In this document: positions 15,468 through 23,269 of the stretch, one piece after another
Numbering within the stretch: the stretch's first letter is position 1
Layout of the letters: each line of letters starts with the position of its first letter
Source of the DNA: Peterkaempfera griseoplana
GTDB lineage: Bacteria; Actinomycetota; Actinomycetes; Streptomycetales; Streptomycetaceae
Direction of reading: 5' to 3'
DNA length: 34,801 nt
Assembly: GCF_001418575.1 (NCBI RefSeq)
Contig: NZ_LIQR01000019.1
Coordinates: forward strand, 1-34,801
The notes under the pieces: generated by a model
Database searches by the model: none
The model's input: the letters and a program-made list of their open reading frames with translations, nothing else
What the model was told of the DNA's origin: nothing
Program-made: the position numbers and the translations under genes

Positions 15468-15868
15468 GTCGGTGCCTTCGCGTCGCACGGCGTCGGCGCA
15501 GCACTGGAAGTCGTCGAACTGCCCGCGGTTGATGACCACGAGGTCGTGGACAGCGGTGGGATCGACTGAAGGGCGTCGCCCCGTAGGCAGTTGGGGACTC
15601 TGCCGTGATGACTGAGGCGGAGGGAACGGCGGCCCCAGACCGGCCGACGACCACGGGGCCAGCGGGACGCGTCGGCGGCGAGGGCGACGGTGCGAACGAG
15701 GTCCTCACTCTCTCGTCGGCCCGCCGATCCCACGGTGACTGTAGATGACCGTAGGTGACTCAACGTCAGGGGACTGGCGTGTGCTGCTGCAGTAGAGGCC
15801 CGATGTCACCGAACCCGCTCGCTCTGAGCCGGCGTGCGGCCAGGCCGTGCGATGCCACCGGAATCTCC
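15468..15868. other. Gene-poor stretch before the Mrr-like nuclease
   Basis: No complete gene is seen. A minus-strand stretch around 15540-15470 reads DPTAVHDLVVINRGQFDDF, which looks protein-like with good codon bias but has no start or known family; it may be the tail of a lost gene. Confidence 0.4.
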
Positions 15869-15899
15869 AGTTCCGAATATTTGGGAACTGTGATAGTTC
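15869..15899. promoter_or_regulatory. Three AGTTC(C) half-sites abutting the Mrr-like start codon
   Basis: AGTTCC (15869-15874), its inverted copy GGAACT (15884-15889) and a third AGTTC (15895-15899) lie in the last 31 bp before the ATG. The first two form a 6-9-6 inverted repeat; the second and third a 5-5-5 one. No ribosome binding site is present, so the message may be leaderless and this may be an operator overlapping the promoter. Confidence 0.55.
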
Positions 15900-16895
15900 A
15901 TGCCCGTGACCAGCGAGAACAGCGTGACCGCCATACCGGCCGCCCCGCCACCCCGGCGCCAGATCCAGACCTGGCAGGACGCGGAACACAACGCCGCCGC
16001 ATGGATGCGCCACTGGGGTCACCGCGACGCCCAGGCGAAGCCGGGCGGTGCCGACGGCGGGATCGACGTCCGCTCCCGCAGCGCCCTGGGACAGGTCAAG
16101 TACCAGGCCGCGGCGGTCGGCCGTCCCGAACTCCAGAACCTCTTCGGCGCCCGCGGCCACGACATGCGCAAGCAGCTGTTCTTCTTCACCGGCAGCAGCT
16201 ACGCAGCCACCGCGGTGGAGTACGCCGACCGGAACGACATCGCCCTGTTCGTCTACGCCCTCGACGGACGGATGCGCCCGGTCAACGGGACGGCACGTCG
16301 TGTCGGCCGACCTCCAGCTCCCGCGCGCCCGGCGGCAGCGGCCCCTCCCCGTACGCCCCAGGTCCCCACGGACCCGGTTCCGGTGAACGCTCCCGGCGGC
16401 GGCACGCCGACGGTCGGTACCGCCTCGGACCGGTCATCCGTGGCCCGGCGTCAGCGTTGGGCCATCGCCGCGTTCCTCACCGTGGTGGTGGTCGGCGGAG
16501 GCATCGTCCCCGCGGTGCAGAAGCATTTCCTCCGCTCCGGCAGGCCGGCAGGCGGCCTGAACCAGGACGTCACCAGCCGGCCGGACGAAAGGCCCAGTGA
16601 TCCGGCGGCGCTCCTGAAGGACTTCAAGGCCTTCACCGCGAGCCGTGGAACGGCACAGGACCAGGCCGTCGTCGAGCACGTCGTCGCGATCACAGAGTCG
16701 GCCTCGCCCGCCTTCGTCAGTACCGAGATCGAGACCGACTACCCGGCGATGAGCACCGAGACCGCAGAAGGCGAACGCGTCTCCTCGTTGTTCACCGACT
16801 TCCGGAAGACCCAGGGCGGCGCCGGGAGAACCGTGATGAGGACCGTCTCCGTGTACAGCGCCACGCACACCGTCCTCTTCTACACCGCCTACTGA
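15900..16895 (+). CDS. Membrane-anchored Mrr-type restriction endonuclease-like protein
   Basis: The 331-residue protein has three parts. Residues 22-125 form an Mrr-like PD-(D/E)xK nuclease domain: Glu29 in WQDAEHNAAAWMRHWG, then GGADGGIDVRSR with Asp56, and the Q65-V-K67 motif in LGQVKYQAA, followed by a helix-rich tail and FFFTGSSYAATAVEYA. Residues 130-185 are a Pro/Ala-rich linker. Residues 187-206 (WAIAAFLTVVVVGGGIVPAV) are a transmembrane helix, after Arg-rich VARRQR, so the nuclease faces the cytoplasm and the last 120 residues are outside. That outer region has no known fold to me. Mrr-like enzymes cut modified or foreign DNA or act in repair. The ATG has no ribosome binding site. 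No partner methylase is nearby. Confidence 0.82.
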   Translation: MPVTSENSVTAIPAAPPPRRQIQTWQDAEHNAAAWMRHWGHRDAQAKPGGADGGIDVRSRSALGQVKYQAAAVGRPELQNLFGARGHDMRKQLFFFTGSSYAATAVEYADRNDIALFVYALDGRMRPVNGTARRVGRPPAPARPAAAAPPRTPQVPTDPVPVNAPGGGTPTVGTASDRSSVARRQRWAIAAFLTVVVVGGGIVPAVQKHFLRSGRPAGGLNQDVTSRPDERPSDPAALLKDFKAFTASRGTAQDQAVVEHVVAITESASPAFVSTEIETDYPAMSTETAEGERVSSLFTDFRKTQGGAGRTVMRTVSVYSATHTVLFYTAY

Positions 16896-17234
16896 GCCGG
16901 GCCCCGTCGCGATGCGGTGGGCGGGCCGTGGGAATGCCCGTCACCGGACGACGGGTCGTTGCCCACCAGGGCGGCCGACCGCCGAGGTGGAGGCGGCCCG
17001 CAGGCAGGGGCGCGGACTGAACGGCCCCCGTGGGCCGCCTGACAGTTCCGGACAACCTTGGGAGCCGCCGGTCCCACCGCCTCCGATCGACTGCCGCGCC
17101 TTGGCGGTGGTCGACCCTGACGGGGAGACCGGCGACTCCGAGGCTCTGGTCGAGGCGGCGGGCCGTGTGATGGCGGCTGCGGAGGGCGCACCTCATCCGC
17201 CGTGGGGAAGTGCCGTGCGGGCCCGCCTGCCGCC
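16896..17234. other. Intergenic between convergent genes
   Basis: No gene was recognised in 339 bp. A plus-strand frame around 17095-17190 reads ALAVVDPDGETGDSEALVE, perhaps a decayed coding scrap, without start or known family. Confidence 0.35.
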
Positions 17235-17663
17235 TCAGATCCGCCCGCCGGTCAGCCTGGTGATCGGACCGAGCGAGCGGCGCCCGGCGCGGCGCCCTGC
17301 CAGGTACGACGTGGCGCCCAACGCCGACAGCCCCGTGCCCACACCCGCCGCGACCAGCTTCCGGTGGGCGATCGCCGTCCACGTGGTCTTGGCGACTGCC
17401 GCGACCTGTCCCGAGGCGGCGACGACGGCCTGGCGGCCGACTTGGACGCGCTCGGCCGCACTGTGCATGACCGCGGCGCCCGCCCCGGCTGCACGCTCGA
17501 CCGTGTCACTGGCTGCTGACGTCACGTCACTCGACTTGTCGGCTGTCTTGCTCGCCGCCCGGGCCGCGGGAGCAGTCGCCTTCGCCGTGGTCTGCCGGGC
17601 TTTGGCAGCCGTACTCCGCTTGGATACCGCATCCGAATTCGTGTCACTGTTCGCTTGGCTCAT
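17235..17663 (-). CDS. Ala/Thr/Lys-rich protein with C-terminal membrane helix
   Basis: The 142-residue protein starts at ATG 17663 (MSQANSDTNSDAVSKR); GAGGGG lies 13 nt upstream, and a GTG 36 nt further up is possible. Residues 15-60 are a low-complexity Ala/Thr/Lys region (STAAKARQTTAKATAPAAR) like a histone H1-type tail or phasin-like stalk. Residues 60-100 form a long Ala-rich helix (VMHSAAERVQVGRQAVVAAS). Near the end, KLVAAGVGTGLSALGATSYL is a glycine-zipper-like hydrophobic helix followed by basic AGRRAGRRS. The layout suggests a membrane-tail-anchored, DNA- or surface-binding small protein. No function is known to me. Confidence 0.7.
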   Translation of the reverse strand: MSQANSDTNSDAVSKRSTAAKARQTTAKATAPAARAASKTADKSSDVTSAASDTVERAAGAGAAVMHSAAERVQVGRQAVVAASGQVAAVAKTTWTAIAHRKLVAAGVGTGLSALGATSYLAGRRAGRRSLGPITRLTGGRI

Positions 17664-17937
17664 GTACTGCGCGTTACCCCTCGCGTCAACGGCAAACACA
17701 CTCCGTCAGGAGGTCGGAGCCCGCCTCACTTCCGGAGCTGACACGCCTCCCCGGGCTTGCGACGTAAGGGGACGAGATCGAGCAGTGCTGCAGGGCCTCT
17801 CGGAAGGGACGTCGGCCGCAGGCGACACGGGCGACCGACGTGAAGCCCTGCCAGCGGGACGCGATCCTGCGGTGAGACCTGTCCCGGCAGGGGCTTCACG
17901 CTGTCCATGGACGGGCGCGTCAGGCGGCGAGGACGGC

Positions 17938-18333
17938 TCAGAGCGCGATGAGACCCGCGGTCGTCGGCTTGAACCCGCAGGCGTCGAAGTAGAACGACCG
18001 CAGATCGTCCTCGAAGTCGACATGCAGCCAGGCGCAGCCGGCCTCCCGAGCGCGCCGGCCGGCCTCCGCGATGAGCTCGGCTCCGATCCCCGAGCGGCGA
18101 CGGCTCTGTGCGACCACAGTGTCCAGGATGAACGCGTGGACGCCCCCGTCCCACACGACGTTGACGAAGCCGACGAGGTCACCGTCATGCCGTGCACAGA
18201 CCCAGCCGAGGCTGTGGCGCTGCACCCGGGTCAGCCAGTCGACCTCCAGGGCCTGATGGTTGAACCCCGCCGCATGCAGCGCGTTGACGGCTGCGTTGTC
18301 GAAGTCTCCCCGCCACTCATATGTGATCGCCAT
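17938..18333 (-). CDS. GNAT-family N-acetyltransferase
   Basis: The 131-residue protein is a single GNAT domain. ATG 18333 (MAITYEWRGDFDNAAVNAL) has no ribosome binding site; TACGCT six nt upstream suggests a leaderless message. The acetyl-CoA loop is in HAFILDTVVAQSRRRSGIGA, with R-R-x-G-I-G, followed by the helix ELIAEAGRRAREAG and the C-terminal SFYFDACGFKP. Substrate unknown. It stands alone. Confidence 0.9.
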   Translation of the reverse strand: MAITYEWRGDFDNAAVNALHAAGFNHQALEVDWLTRVQRHSLGWVCARHDGDLVGFVNVVWDGGVHAFILDTVVAQSRRRSGIGAELIAEAGRRAREAGCAWLHVDFEDDLRSFYFDACGFKPTTAGLIAL

Positions 18334-18339
18334 GGCGCG

Positions 18340-18345
18340 AGCGTA
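18340..18345 (-). promoter_or_regulatory. Leaderless -10 element of the GNAT gene
   Basis: On the minus strand TACGCT is followed by six nt and the ATG at 18333, the TAnnnT-N6-ATG layout of actinobacterial leaderless genes. No good -35 was identified. Confidence 0.45.
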
Positions 18346-18669
18346 GACCGCCGCCCTCCCAGCTCCCGGGCACATGGCCTCGATGCGTAGCCGCCGAGCC
18401 GTGACATGACGAGATCGACCTCAACGGTGTCGCTCGGCAGCGGCCGATCAGGCCGCCATACGGGGCGGCGGCCGTACAGCAGGGGCATCGGGGCGGTACT
18501 GGGAGGAACGCAAGGCGGCTTCCCTCATGCGTCCCGCCGGGGGTCGGACGGGACGGGTGGTGTCCGCAACCTCAGGTTCTGCTCAACCCGCACATGGTCG
18601 GGCACGGGACCGGGCAAGCTGTGGTTCCAACGGCCCGCAGGGCCGCGAAGGCAGGACTGAGGAGCCCCG

Positions 18670-18852
18670 GTGAGAAGTGTCGGTGCGGCTGTCGCCGCAT
18701 TCTTCCGCAAGGTCTCGACCCGGCGCAGGCGCCGCGGTGAGTGGCACGATCCCGCGGCGGGCGAGCGGCATGCGCGGAGCCGCTACCTGCCCCTGGCCGA
18801 CCACTACCGTCCCACCCCGGGCTCCCTGCCTCCCCCCGGAGGCCTGGGCTGA
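18670..18852 (+). CDS. Small basic hypothetical protein
   Basis: The 60-residue reading starts at GTG 18670, with GAGGAG five nt upstream. It begins VRSVGAAVAAFFRKVSTRRR, then RRGEWHDPAAGERHARSRYL and PLADHYRPTPGSLPPPGGLG. Third codon positions are almost all G or C, as in the real genes around it. The mix of a short amphipathic start, an Arg cluster and a Pro-rich end suggests a small nucleic-acid or membrane-interacting protein, but there is no family match that I know. It could be a chance frame. Confidence 0.45.
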   Translation: MRSVGAAVAAFFRKVSTRRRRRGEWHDPAAGERHARSRYLPLADHYRPTPGSLPPPGGLG

Positions 18853-19112
18853 CCCACCCGGTGGGTACCGTTCCCCGCGAGACTCAGCAGACGGCCGGGC
18901 CCGCTCACTTGCAGATGTTGCGGCCTGCCGCACGCCCGCGTGGAACCGGTGGGATGCCGGTCCGGCGGTCGCGAGGCGGGTGCGCGCCCAAGGGTGCACG
19001 GGAGATGCCCGACCGGGCAGGGCGGGAGCAGACCGGGCGGGTCCGGCCTGCGTCACGGATTGCCCAACGGGCCTGGTCCGTAACGGCCACGGCTCCTGCC
19101 AGGATCGTCGCC

Positions 19113-19574
19113 ATGGGCATACAGATCGTGCCGGCCAGGACGGCCGACTTCCACCAGGTCCTGTCCGAGCACTCCCGCTACTGGGGCGAGCGCGACCTCC
19201 GGTCACTGCACCTTCTGGCACTGGTGCAGGAGTTCGGTTCGACCTGCCTGGTCGCCCGGGCCGAGGACGGGATCCATGGATACATCTTCGGGTTCGTCAC
19301 GCCGACCGGCACCGGGTACGTGCATCTGGTCGCCACGCGGGACGACGCCCGCGGCAGCGGTCTGGGGCGTCGTCTGTACGCGGCGTTCGCTGAGGCAGCG
19401 GAACGTCAAGGTGCACGGCAGTTGAAGGCGATCACGTCGGTCGGGAACACCGGATCGATCGCCTTCCATCGCAGCCTCGGTTTCGACGCGAGGATCGTCG
19501 ACGACTACAACGGCCCCGGCCGAGCCATGGCCGTCTTCCGCCGAGCTCTGCCGCTCACCGCCTTGACGCCCTGA
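19113..19574 (+). CDS. GNAT-family N-acetyltransferase
   Basis: The 153-residue protein is a single GNAT domain. ATG 19113 (MGIQIVPARTADFHQVL) has no ribosome binding site, and CAGGAT seven nt upstream may be a leaderless -10; a longer open frame upstream is low-complexity and rejected. The acetyl-CoA loop is TRDDARGSGLGRRLYAAF (R-G-S-G-L-G), preceded by TGYVHLVA. The end carries ITSVGNTGSIAFHRSLGFD, the usual N-x-x-S-I-x-F-H segment with the GF turn. Substrate unknown. Confidence 0.88.
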   Translation: MGIQIVPARTADFHQVLSEHSRYWGERDLRSLHLLALVQEFGSTCLVARAEDGIHGYIFGFVTPTGTGYVHLVATRDDARGSGLGRRLYAAFAEAAERQGARQLKAITSVGNTGSIAFHRSLGFDARIVDDYNGPGRAMAVFRRALPLTALTP

Positions 19575-19811
19575 CCGACCAGCCGTCACCGGCAAGCATC
19601 CCGCCGGAGCACAAAGCCACCTGCGGTCTCCGCGACTTCGGGCTGATCGTCTCCTCGGGCACGGAGCAAGAGCCGAGTGCTCGGCATGGACGCGGGGCGG
19701 CGAAGCGGCGGTGAGTAACGGCAAGCCGCCGGCACATCTGCCGACGCCACCGGCCGCACGTACGCGGACAGGCTGAGGGACTCCCCGGCTTCATCGGTCG
19801 AGAGACCATCA
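19575..19811. other. Intergenic, no gene seen
   Basis: No gene, clear hairpin or promoter was recognised between the GNAT gene and the regulatory region of the flavoprotein operon. Confidence 0.35.
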
Positions 19812-19827
19812 TGTGACCCATGTCACA
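19812..19827. promoter_or_regulatory. TGTGA-N6-TCACA palindrome containing TGTCACA
   Basis: TGTGA (19812-19816) and TCACA (19823-19827) form the exact Crp-type palindrome, 73 bp before the flavoprotein ATG. The same bases include TGTCACA (19821-19827), which I recall as the -35 motif of ECF41 sigma factors. No clear CGTC -10 is found 16-17 bp downstream; AATCC and CCGAG are there instead. Which of the two readings is right is open. Confidence 0.55.
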
Positions 19828-19900
19828 CGGAGTTCCTGTCAGCAATCCGAGTGCTGTCCCGCTCAATCACCGAAGGCAGGCGAACCGACAGGAGCTACTC

Positions 19901-21118
19901 ATGAAGCACCGCATCGTCGTTCTCGGCGCCGGCTATGCCGGGGCCTACGTGGCCGGGAACCTGGCCCGCCGGCTGTCCCCGGTGGACACCGAGATCACCG
20001 TGGTCAACGCCGAGCCGGACTTCGTCCAGCGGTTGCGGCTGCACCAGCTCGCGGCGGGCCGGCAGATCGAGGCCCCGCAGCTCGCCGACGTCTTCGCGGG
20101 CACAGGGATACGGCTGCGCCTGGCCCGTGTCACCGCCGTCGACGCAGGGCGACAGGTCGTCGCCGTGGCCGACGCCGAGGGCGGCGGTGAACTCGGCTAC
20201 GACACACTGCTCTATGCGCTCGGCAGCCACGGGGACGAAGGCGGCGTTCCAGGCGTGGCCGAGTACGCCTTCGACGTCGCCGCCCGGCCCTCGGCGCTGC
20301 GCCTGCGCGAGCGTCTGGACAGCCTGGGCGGGCGGGGCGAAGGCGGCAGCGTACTGGTCGTCGGCGACGGGCTGACCGGCATCGAGACCGCCACCGAGAT
20401 CGCCGAATCGCGGCCCGGACTGTCGGTGACCCTCATCGCCCGCGGCGAGCTGGGCGCCCGGCTCTCCGCCGGAGCCCGCGACCACCTGCGCCAGGCCTGC
20501 GACCGGCTGGGCGTCACGGTCCTGGAGCACACCGTCGTCGAGACCGTCGAAGCGACGCGGGTGCTGTGCGCCGGCGGCACCGCCGTGGCGTCCGACGCGA
20601 CCGTGTGGACGGCCGGGTTCGCGGTCAGCCCCATCGCCGCCGCCGGCGGGCTGGAGGTCACCGAGAGCGGCCGGATCGTCGTCGATCGGACCATGCGGTC
20701 GGTGTCGCACCCGAACGTCTACGCCGTCGGCGACAGCGCCTACGCCGTCGGTGACAACGGCCGGCCGCTGCCGATGTCCTGCGCCTCGGCCGGCTACACG
20801 GGCATGCAGGCGATCGCCGCGATCGTGGGACGTCTGACCGGCCGCAAGGTCTCCCACGCCAAGCTGGAGTACATCGGCAATCACATCAGCCTCGGGCGAC
20901 GGGACGGGATCCTGCAGATGGTCGGTGACGATGCGCAGGCGAAGCCGAACTACATGGGTGGCCGGAAGGCCGCGCGGTTCAAGGCGGGCATCCTCAGGAT
21001 GTCGCTGTGGACCACCTCTCACCCGACCTTCTGCCTGCCCAGGCGCAAGCACCGCCTGGCCGCCAATGGCCCCATTCCCACAGCGCCGGATGTGTCCGCC
21101 GAGAAGGTGGTCGCGTAG
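19901..21118 (+). CDS. NDH-2-like FAD/NAD(P)-dependent oxidoreductase
   Basis: The 405-residue protein starts at ATG 19901 behind AGGAG. It has the two-dinucleotide-domain fold of pyridine nucleotide-disulphide oxidoreductases of the type II NADH dehydrogenase group: FAD motif KHRIVVLGAGYAGAYVAGNL (G9-x-G11-x-x-G14), NAD(P) motif VLVVGDGLTGIETATEIAE (about residues 151-169) and the second FAD contact HPNVYAVGDSAYAVGDNG (about 275-295). The C-terminal region (FKAGILRMSLWTTSHPTFCL) is amphipathic, so it may sit on the membrane and pass electrons from NADH to quinone. There is no CxxC redox motif. A 17-nt gap leads to the ECF41-like sigma gene, so the two form an operon. Confidence 0.92.
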   Translation: MKHRIVVLGAGYAGAYVAGNLARRLSPVDTEITVVNAEPDFVQRLRLHQLAAGRQIEAPQLADVFAGTGIRLRLARVTAVDAGRQVVAVADAEGGGELGYDTLLYALGSHGDEGGVPGVAEYAFDVAARPSALRLRERLDSLGGRGEGGSVLVVGDGLTGIETATEIAESRPGLSVTLIARGELGARLSAGARDHLRQACDRLGVTVLEHTVVETVEATRVLCAGGTAVASDATVWTAGFAVSPIAAAGGLEVTESGRIVVDRTMRSVSHPNVYAVGDSAYAVGDNGRPLPMSCASAGYTGMQAIAAIVGRLTGRKVSHAKLEYIGNHISLGRRDGILQMVGDDAQAKPNYMGGRKAARFKAGILRMSLWTTSHPTFCLPRRKHRLAANGPIPTAPDVSAEKVVA

Positions 21119-21135
21119 CCGCAAGGGTGGCCCGC

Positions 21136-22095
21136 GTGGACAGCACCGTCACTGATCGCTTCGACACCGGCCGGTTCGAGGCCGGCCGGAGCCGGCTGGC
21201 CTCGCTGGCGTACCGGCTACTGGGCTCCGCCACCGATGCCGAGGACGCCGTGCAGGACGCGTTCCTGCACTGGCAGGCCGCCGACCGGCAGCGCATCAGG
21301 GTGCCGGAAGCATGGCTGACCAAGGTCGTCACCAACCTGTGCCTGGACCGGCTTCGCTCGGCACAAGCCCGCCGCGAGCACACGGTCGGCGCCTGGCTGC
21401 CCGAACCACTTCTCGACGGCGACCCGATGCTCGGCCCGGCCGAGACGTTCGAGCAACGCGAATCGGTCTCCCTGGCCGTGCTGACCCTCATGGAGCGCCT
21501 GTCCCCCCTCGAGCGGGCCGTCTACGTGCTGCGCGAAGTGTTCTCCTACAGCCACGCCGAGATCGCCGAGATCCTGGACATCACGGAGTCCGCCAGCCAA
21601 CAGCACCTCCACCGGGCCCGGCGCCGCGTCATAGCCGCACGCCGCAGCGGCGCCGAAGTCGACCCCGCGTCCGCCCGCAGGGTGGTCGAGGAATTCCTTG
21701 CCGCCGCCTCCTCGGGCCGCACCGAACGGCTGGTGGCGCTGCTCACCGACGACGCGACCGCGGTCTCCGACTCCAATGTCGCCGGTCTGGCCGAGAAGCT
21801 GCTGCGGTACGACACTCCACAGCGCATCGCCGCCGTCGTACGGGCCGGTTTCAAGCCCACGGCCGCGAAACGGCGATTCGCCGGTGGCGCACCCGCCGTC
21901 CACTACGCGCTCGTCAACGGCGGCCCCGCCGTCCTCTTCGTGCTCGGCGACCAGGTCGTCGGCTCCGTGACGTTCGACATCGCCAAGGGCAGGATCGCGA
22001 CCCTGCGCGGCATCGCCGCCCCCATCCGCCTTACCCGCCTCACCGAAGCCTGGCGGCAGCACGGACAGGGCACGCCGCTCACCACGCCGTGGTGA
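21136..22095 (+). CDS. ECF41-like RNA polymerase sigma factor with C-terminal SnoaL-like domain
   Basis: The 319-residue protein starts at GTG 21136, with AAGGG 8 nt upstream; GTG 21127 is possible. Residues 15-75 are sigma region 2 (SRLASLAYRLLGSATDAEDA, then VQDAFLHWQ). The linker has TVGAWLPEPL (87-92), the conserved WLPEP motif of ECF41 factors. Region 4 is residues 118-168 (RLSPLERAVYVLREVFSYSH, AEIAEILDITESASQQHLHR). Residues 178-305 are the fused NTF2/SnoaL-like domain that in ECF41 proteins replaces an anti-sigma factor. Two motifs known there are altered: DGGG is SDSN (211-214) and NPDKL is APIRL (295-299). ECF41 genes usually sit next to an oxidoreductase, decarboxylase or epimerase gene; here it is the flavoprotein upstream. 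Confidence 0.93.
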   Translation: MDSTVTDRFDTGRFEAGRSRLASLAYRLLGSATDAEDAVQDAFLHWQAADRQRIRVPEAWLTKVVTNLCLDRLRSAQARREHTVGAWLPEPLLDGDPMLGPAETFEQRESVSLAVLTLMERLSPLERAVYVLREVFSYSHAEIAEILDITESASQQHLHRARRRVIAARRSGAEVDPASARRVVEEFLAAASSGRTERLVALLTDDATAVSDSNVAGLAEKLLRYDTPQRIAAVVRAGFKPTAAKRRFAGGAPAVHYALVNGGPAVLFVLGDQVVGSVTFDIAKGRIATLRGIAAPIRLTRLTEAWRQHGQGTPLTTPW

Positions 22096-22176
22096 CACCC
22101 CCGCGTGTCCGGGGTGGCCGCCCGCGAAACCCGCCCGGTTCCGTCTCGTGCCCCCACTCGCCAAGGTGCTGAACGT

Positions 22177-22209
22177 GCCGACCCCGGCCGTACGGAAGCC
22201 GGGGTCGGC
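22177..22209. terminator. Strong terminator after the sigma factor gene
   Basis: GCCGACCCCGGC (22177-22188) and GCCGGGGTCGGC (22198-22209) form a perfect 12-bp stem with a 9-nt loop, 82 nt behind the stop of the sigma gene. It should end the flavoprotein-sigma operon. Confidence 0.75.
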
Positions 22210-22259
22210 GTGGTCCGAACCGCCCCGGCCGGTGAGCCCCGGCACCGAGACCGTCAGGG

Positions 22260-22289
22260 ACGTCCGTCTCGGGCACGTCCGTCTCGGGT
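22260..22289. repeat. Tandem 15-bp duplication
   Basis: ACGTCCGTCTCGGGC is followed directly by a copy with one change in the last base. It lies in non-coding DNA upstream of the glycosylase-like gene; probably replication slippage. Confidence 0.7.
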
Positions 22290-22424
22290 ATGCCGATGCA
22301 CACACCTGGGCACACCGCACGGCCGTACGCCTGCGGGGTGACGCGGCGGCCGCCCCTGGCCTGCGGCGCGTAGCATGTCCAACCTGGAGCCGTCGTCGGG
22401 CGGCGGTCTCCTTGCACAGAGGGC

Positions 22425-23099
22425 GTGGTGGAGCAGGTGGCGGCCGTGGACACCCGGGGTTTCTGGGAGCTGCTGCGGGCGATTCCGGTGCCGGACGATG
22501 CGGAGTACCTGTACGGCCCCGAGCCGGACGGGCGACGTCGTGAGCACAACCTGCGGCGCTACCACGAGTTGATGGCCGCCTCGATGGCCGTCGGCGGGCC
22601 GCGGGTGATGCTGGTGGGCGAGGCGCCCGGCTATCGGGGACACACGGTGTCGGGGGTGCCCTTCACGAGCATGCGGCAGCTGACGGCCAGGCCCGGTCTC
22701 ATCACCGGCGCTCCGCAGGGTGACGGGTTCGCCCTGCCGGAGCATCCTGCCGCGGACTGGGAGCAGTCCGCCGGGATCGTCTGGCGGGCACTGGCCGCGT
22801 GGCGTGGACCGCTCCCGCTCATGTGGGCGATCTACCCCAACCACCCGCACGAGCCTGGCCGTCCGGGGACCAACCGGGCGCCCCGGGCGACCGAGGTGGC
22901 CGCCGGTGCTCCGATCGCGCTGGCCCTGGCGGAGGCGTTCGGCATCACGGCGTTCCTCGCGGTGGGCCGCAAGGCGCAGGGCGCTCTGGCCCGCGCCGGT
23001 GTCGACGCCACGCCCGTCCGCCACCCGGCGCAGGGCGGTGCCCGCGCGTTCACCGAGCAGCTTGCCGCATACAACGCAGCGTCGTACGAGGGGCCCTGA
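22425..23099 (+). CDS. Uracil-DNA glycosylase-superfamily protein
   Basis: The protein has 224 residues from GTG 22425; GTG codons at 22428, 22437 and 22446 are alternative starts because no spacing is ideal. Motif 1 of the superfamily reads RVMLVGEAPGYRGHTVSGVP, then FTSMRQL, with the G-E-A-P-G and G-x-P-F signatures of family 4/5-like glycosylases. The C-terminal motif is VRHPAQGGARAF, with His in the usual HPS position. A region DWEQSAGIVWRALAAWRG and MWAIYPNHPHEPG lies between. The iron-sulphur cysteines of true family 4 enzymes are absent, so this is a divergent member, probably removing uracil or another damaged base, or a related enzyme with other activity. Confidence 0.85.
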   Translation: MVEQVAAVDTRGFWELLRAIPVPDDAEYLYGPEPDGRRREHNLRRYHELMAASMAVGGPRVMLVGEAPGYRGHTVSGVPFTSMRQLTARPGLITGAPQGDGFALPEHPAADWEQSAGIVWRALAAWRGPLPLMWAIYPNHPHEPGRPGTNRAPRATEVAAGAPIALALAEAFGITAFLAVGRKAQGALARAGVDATPVRHPAQGGARAFTEQLAAYNAASYEGP

Positions 23100-23257
23100 C
23101 CTTCGCGGGCCGGTCCAGTCGGGCCCGGCCCCGAGGTCCACGCCGAGGCCGACTGCTCACAGCCTCACGCGGCGGGCCAAGGCGGGGGATGCCCGCGACG
23201 GACGCGTCCCCGGCCCGGTGCCTGGAAACTGGGTCGCCGGTGAGGGACGGGCAGCCG

Positions 23258-23263
23258 TAGCGT
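23258..23263 (+). promoter_or_regulatory. Leaderless -10 element of the methyltransferase gene
   Basis: TAGCGT is followed by six nt and the ATG at 23270, the TAnnnT-N6-ATG layout. No Shine-Dalgarno sequence precedes that ATG. Confidence 0.5.
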
Positions 23264-23269
23264 CCGTCC

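Noticed and set aside
16912-18390. A 492-codon plus-strand frame
   Set aside because: It covers the minus-strand Ala/Lys-rich and GNAT genes and has no recognisable domain.
22096-22116. Short hairpin CACCCC / GGGGTG right after the sigma gene stop
   Set aside because: The stem is only 6 bp with a 9-nt loop, and a much stronger terminator follows at 22177-22209.
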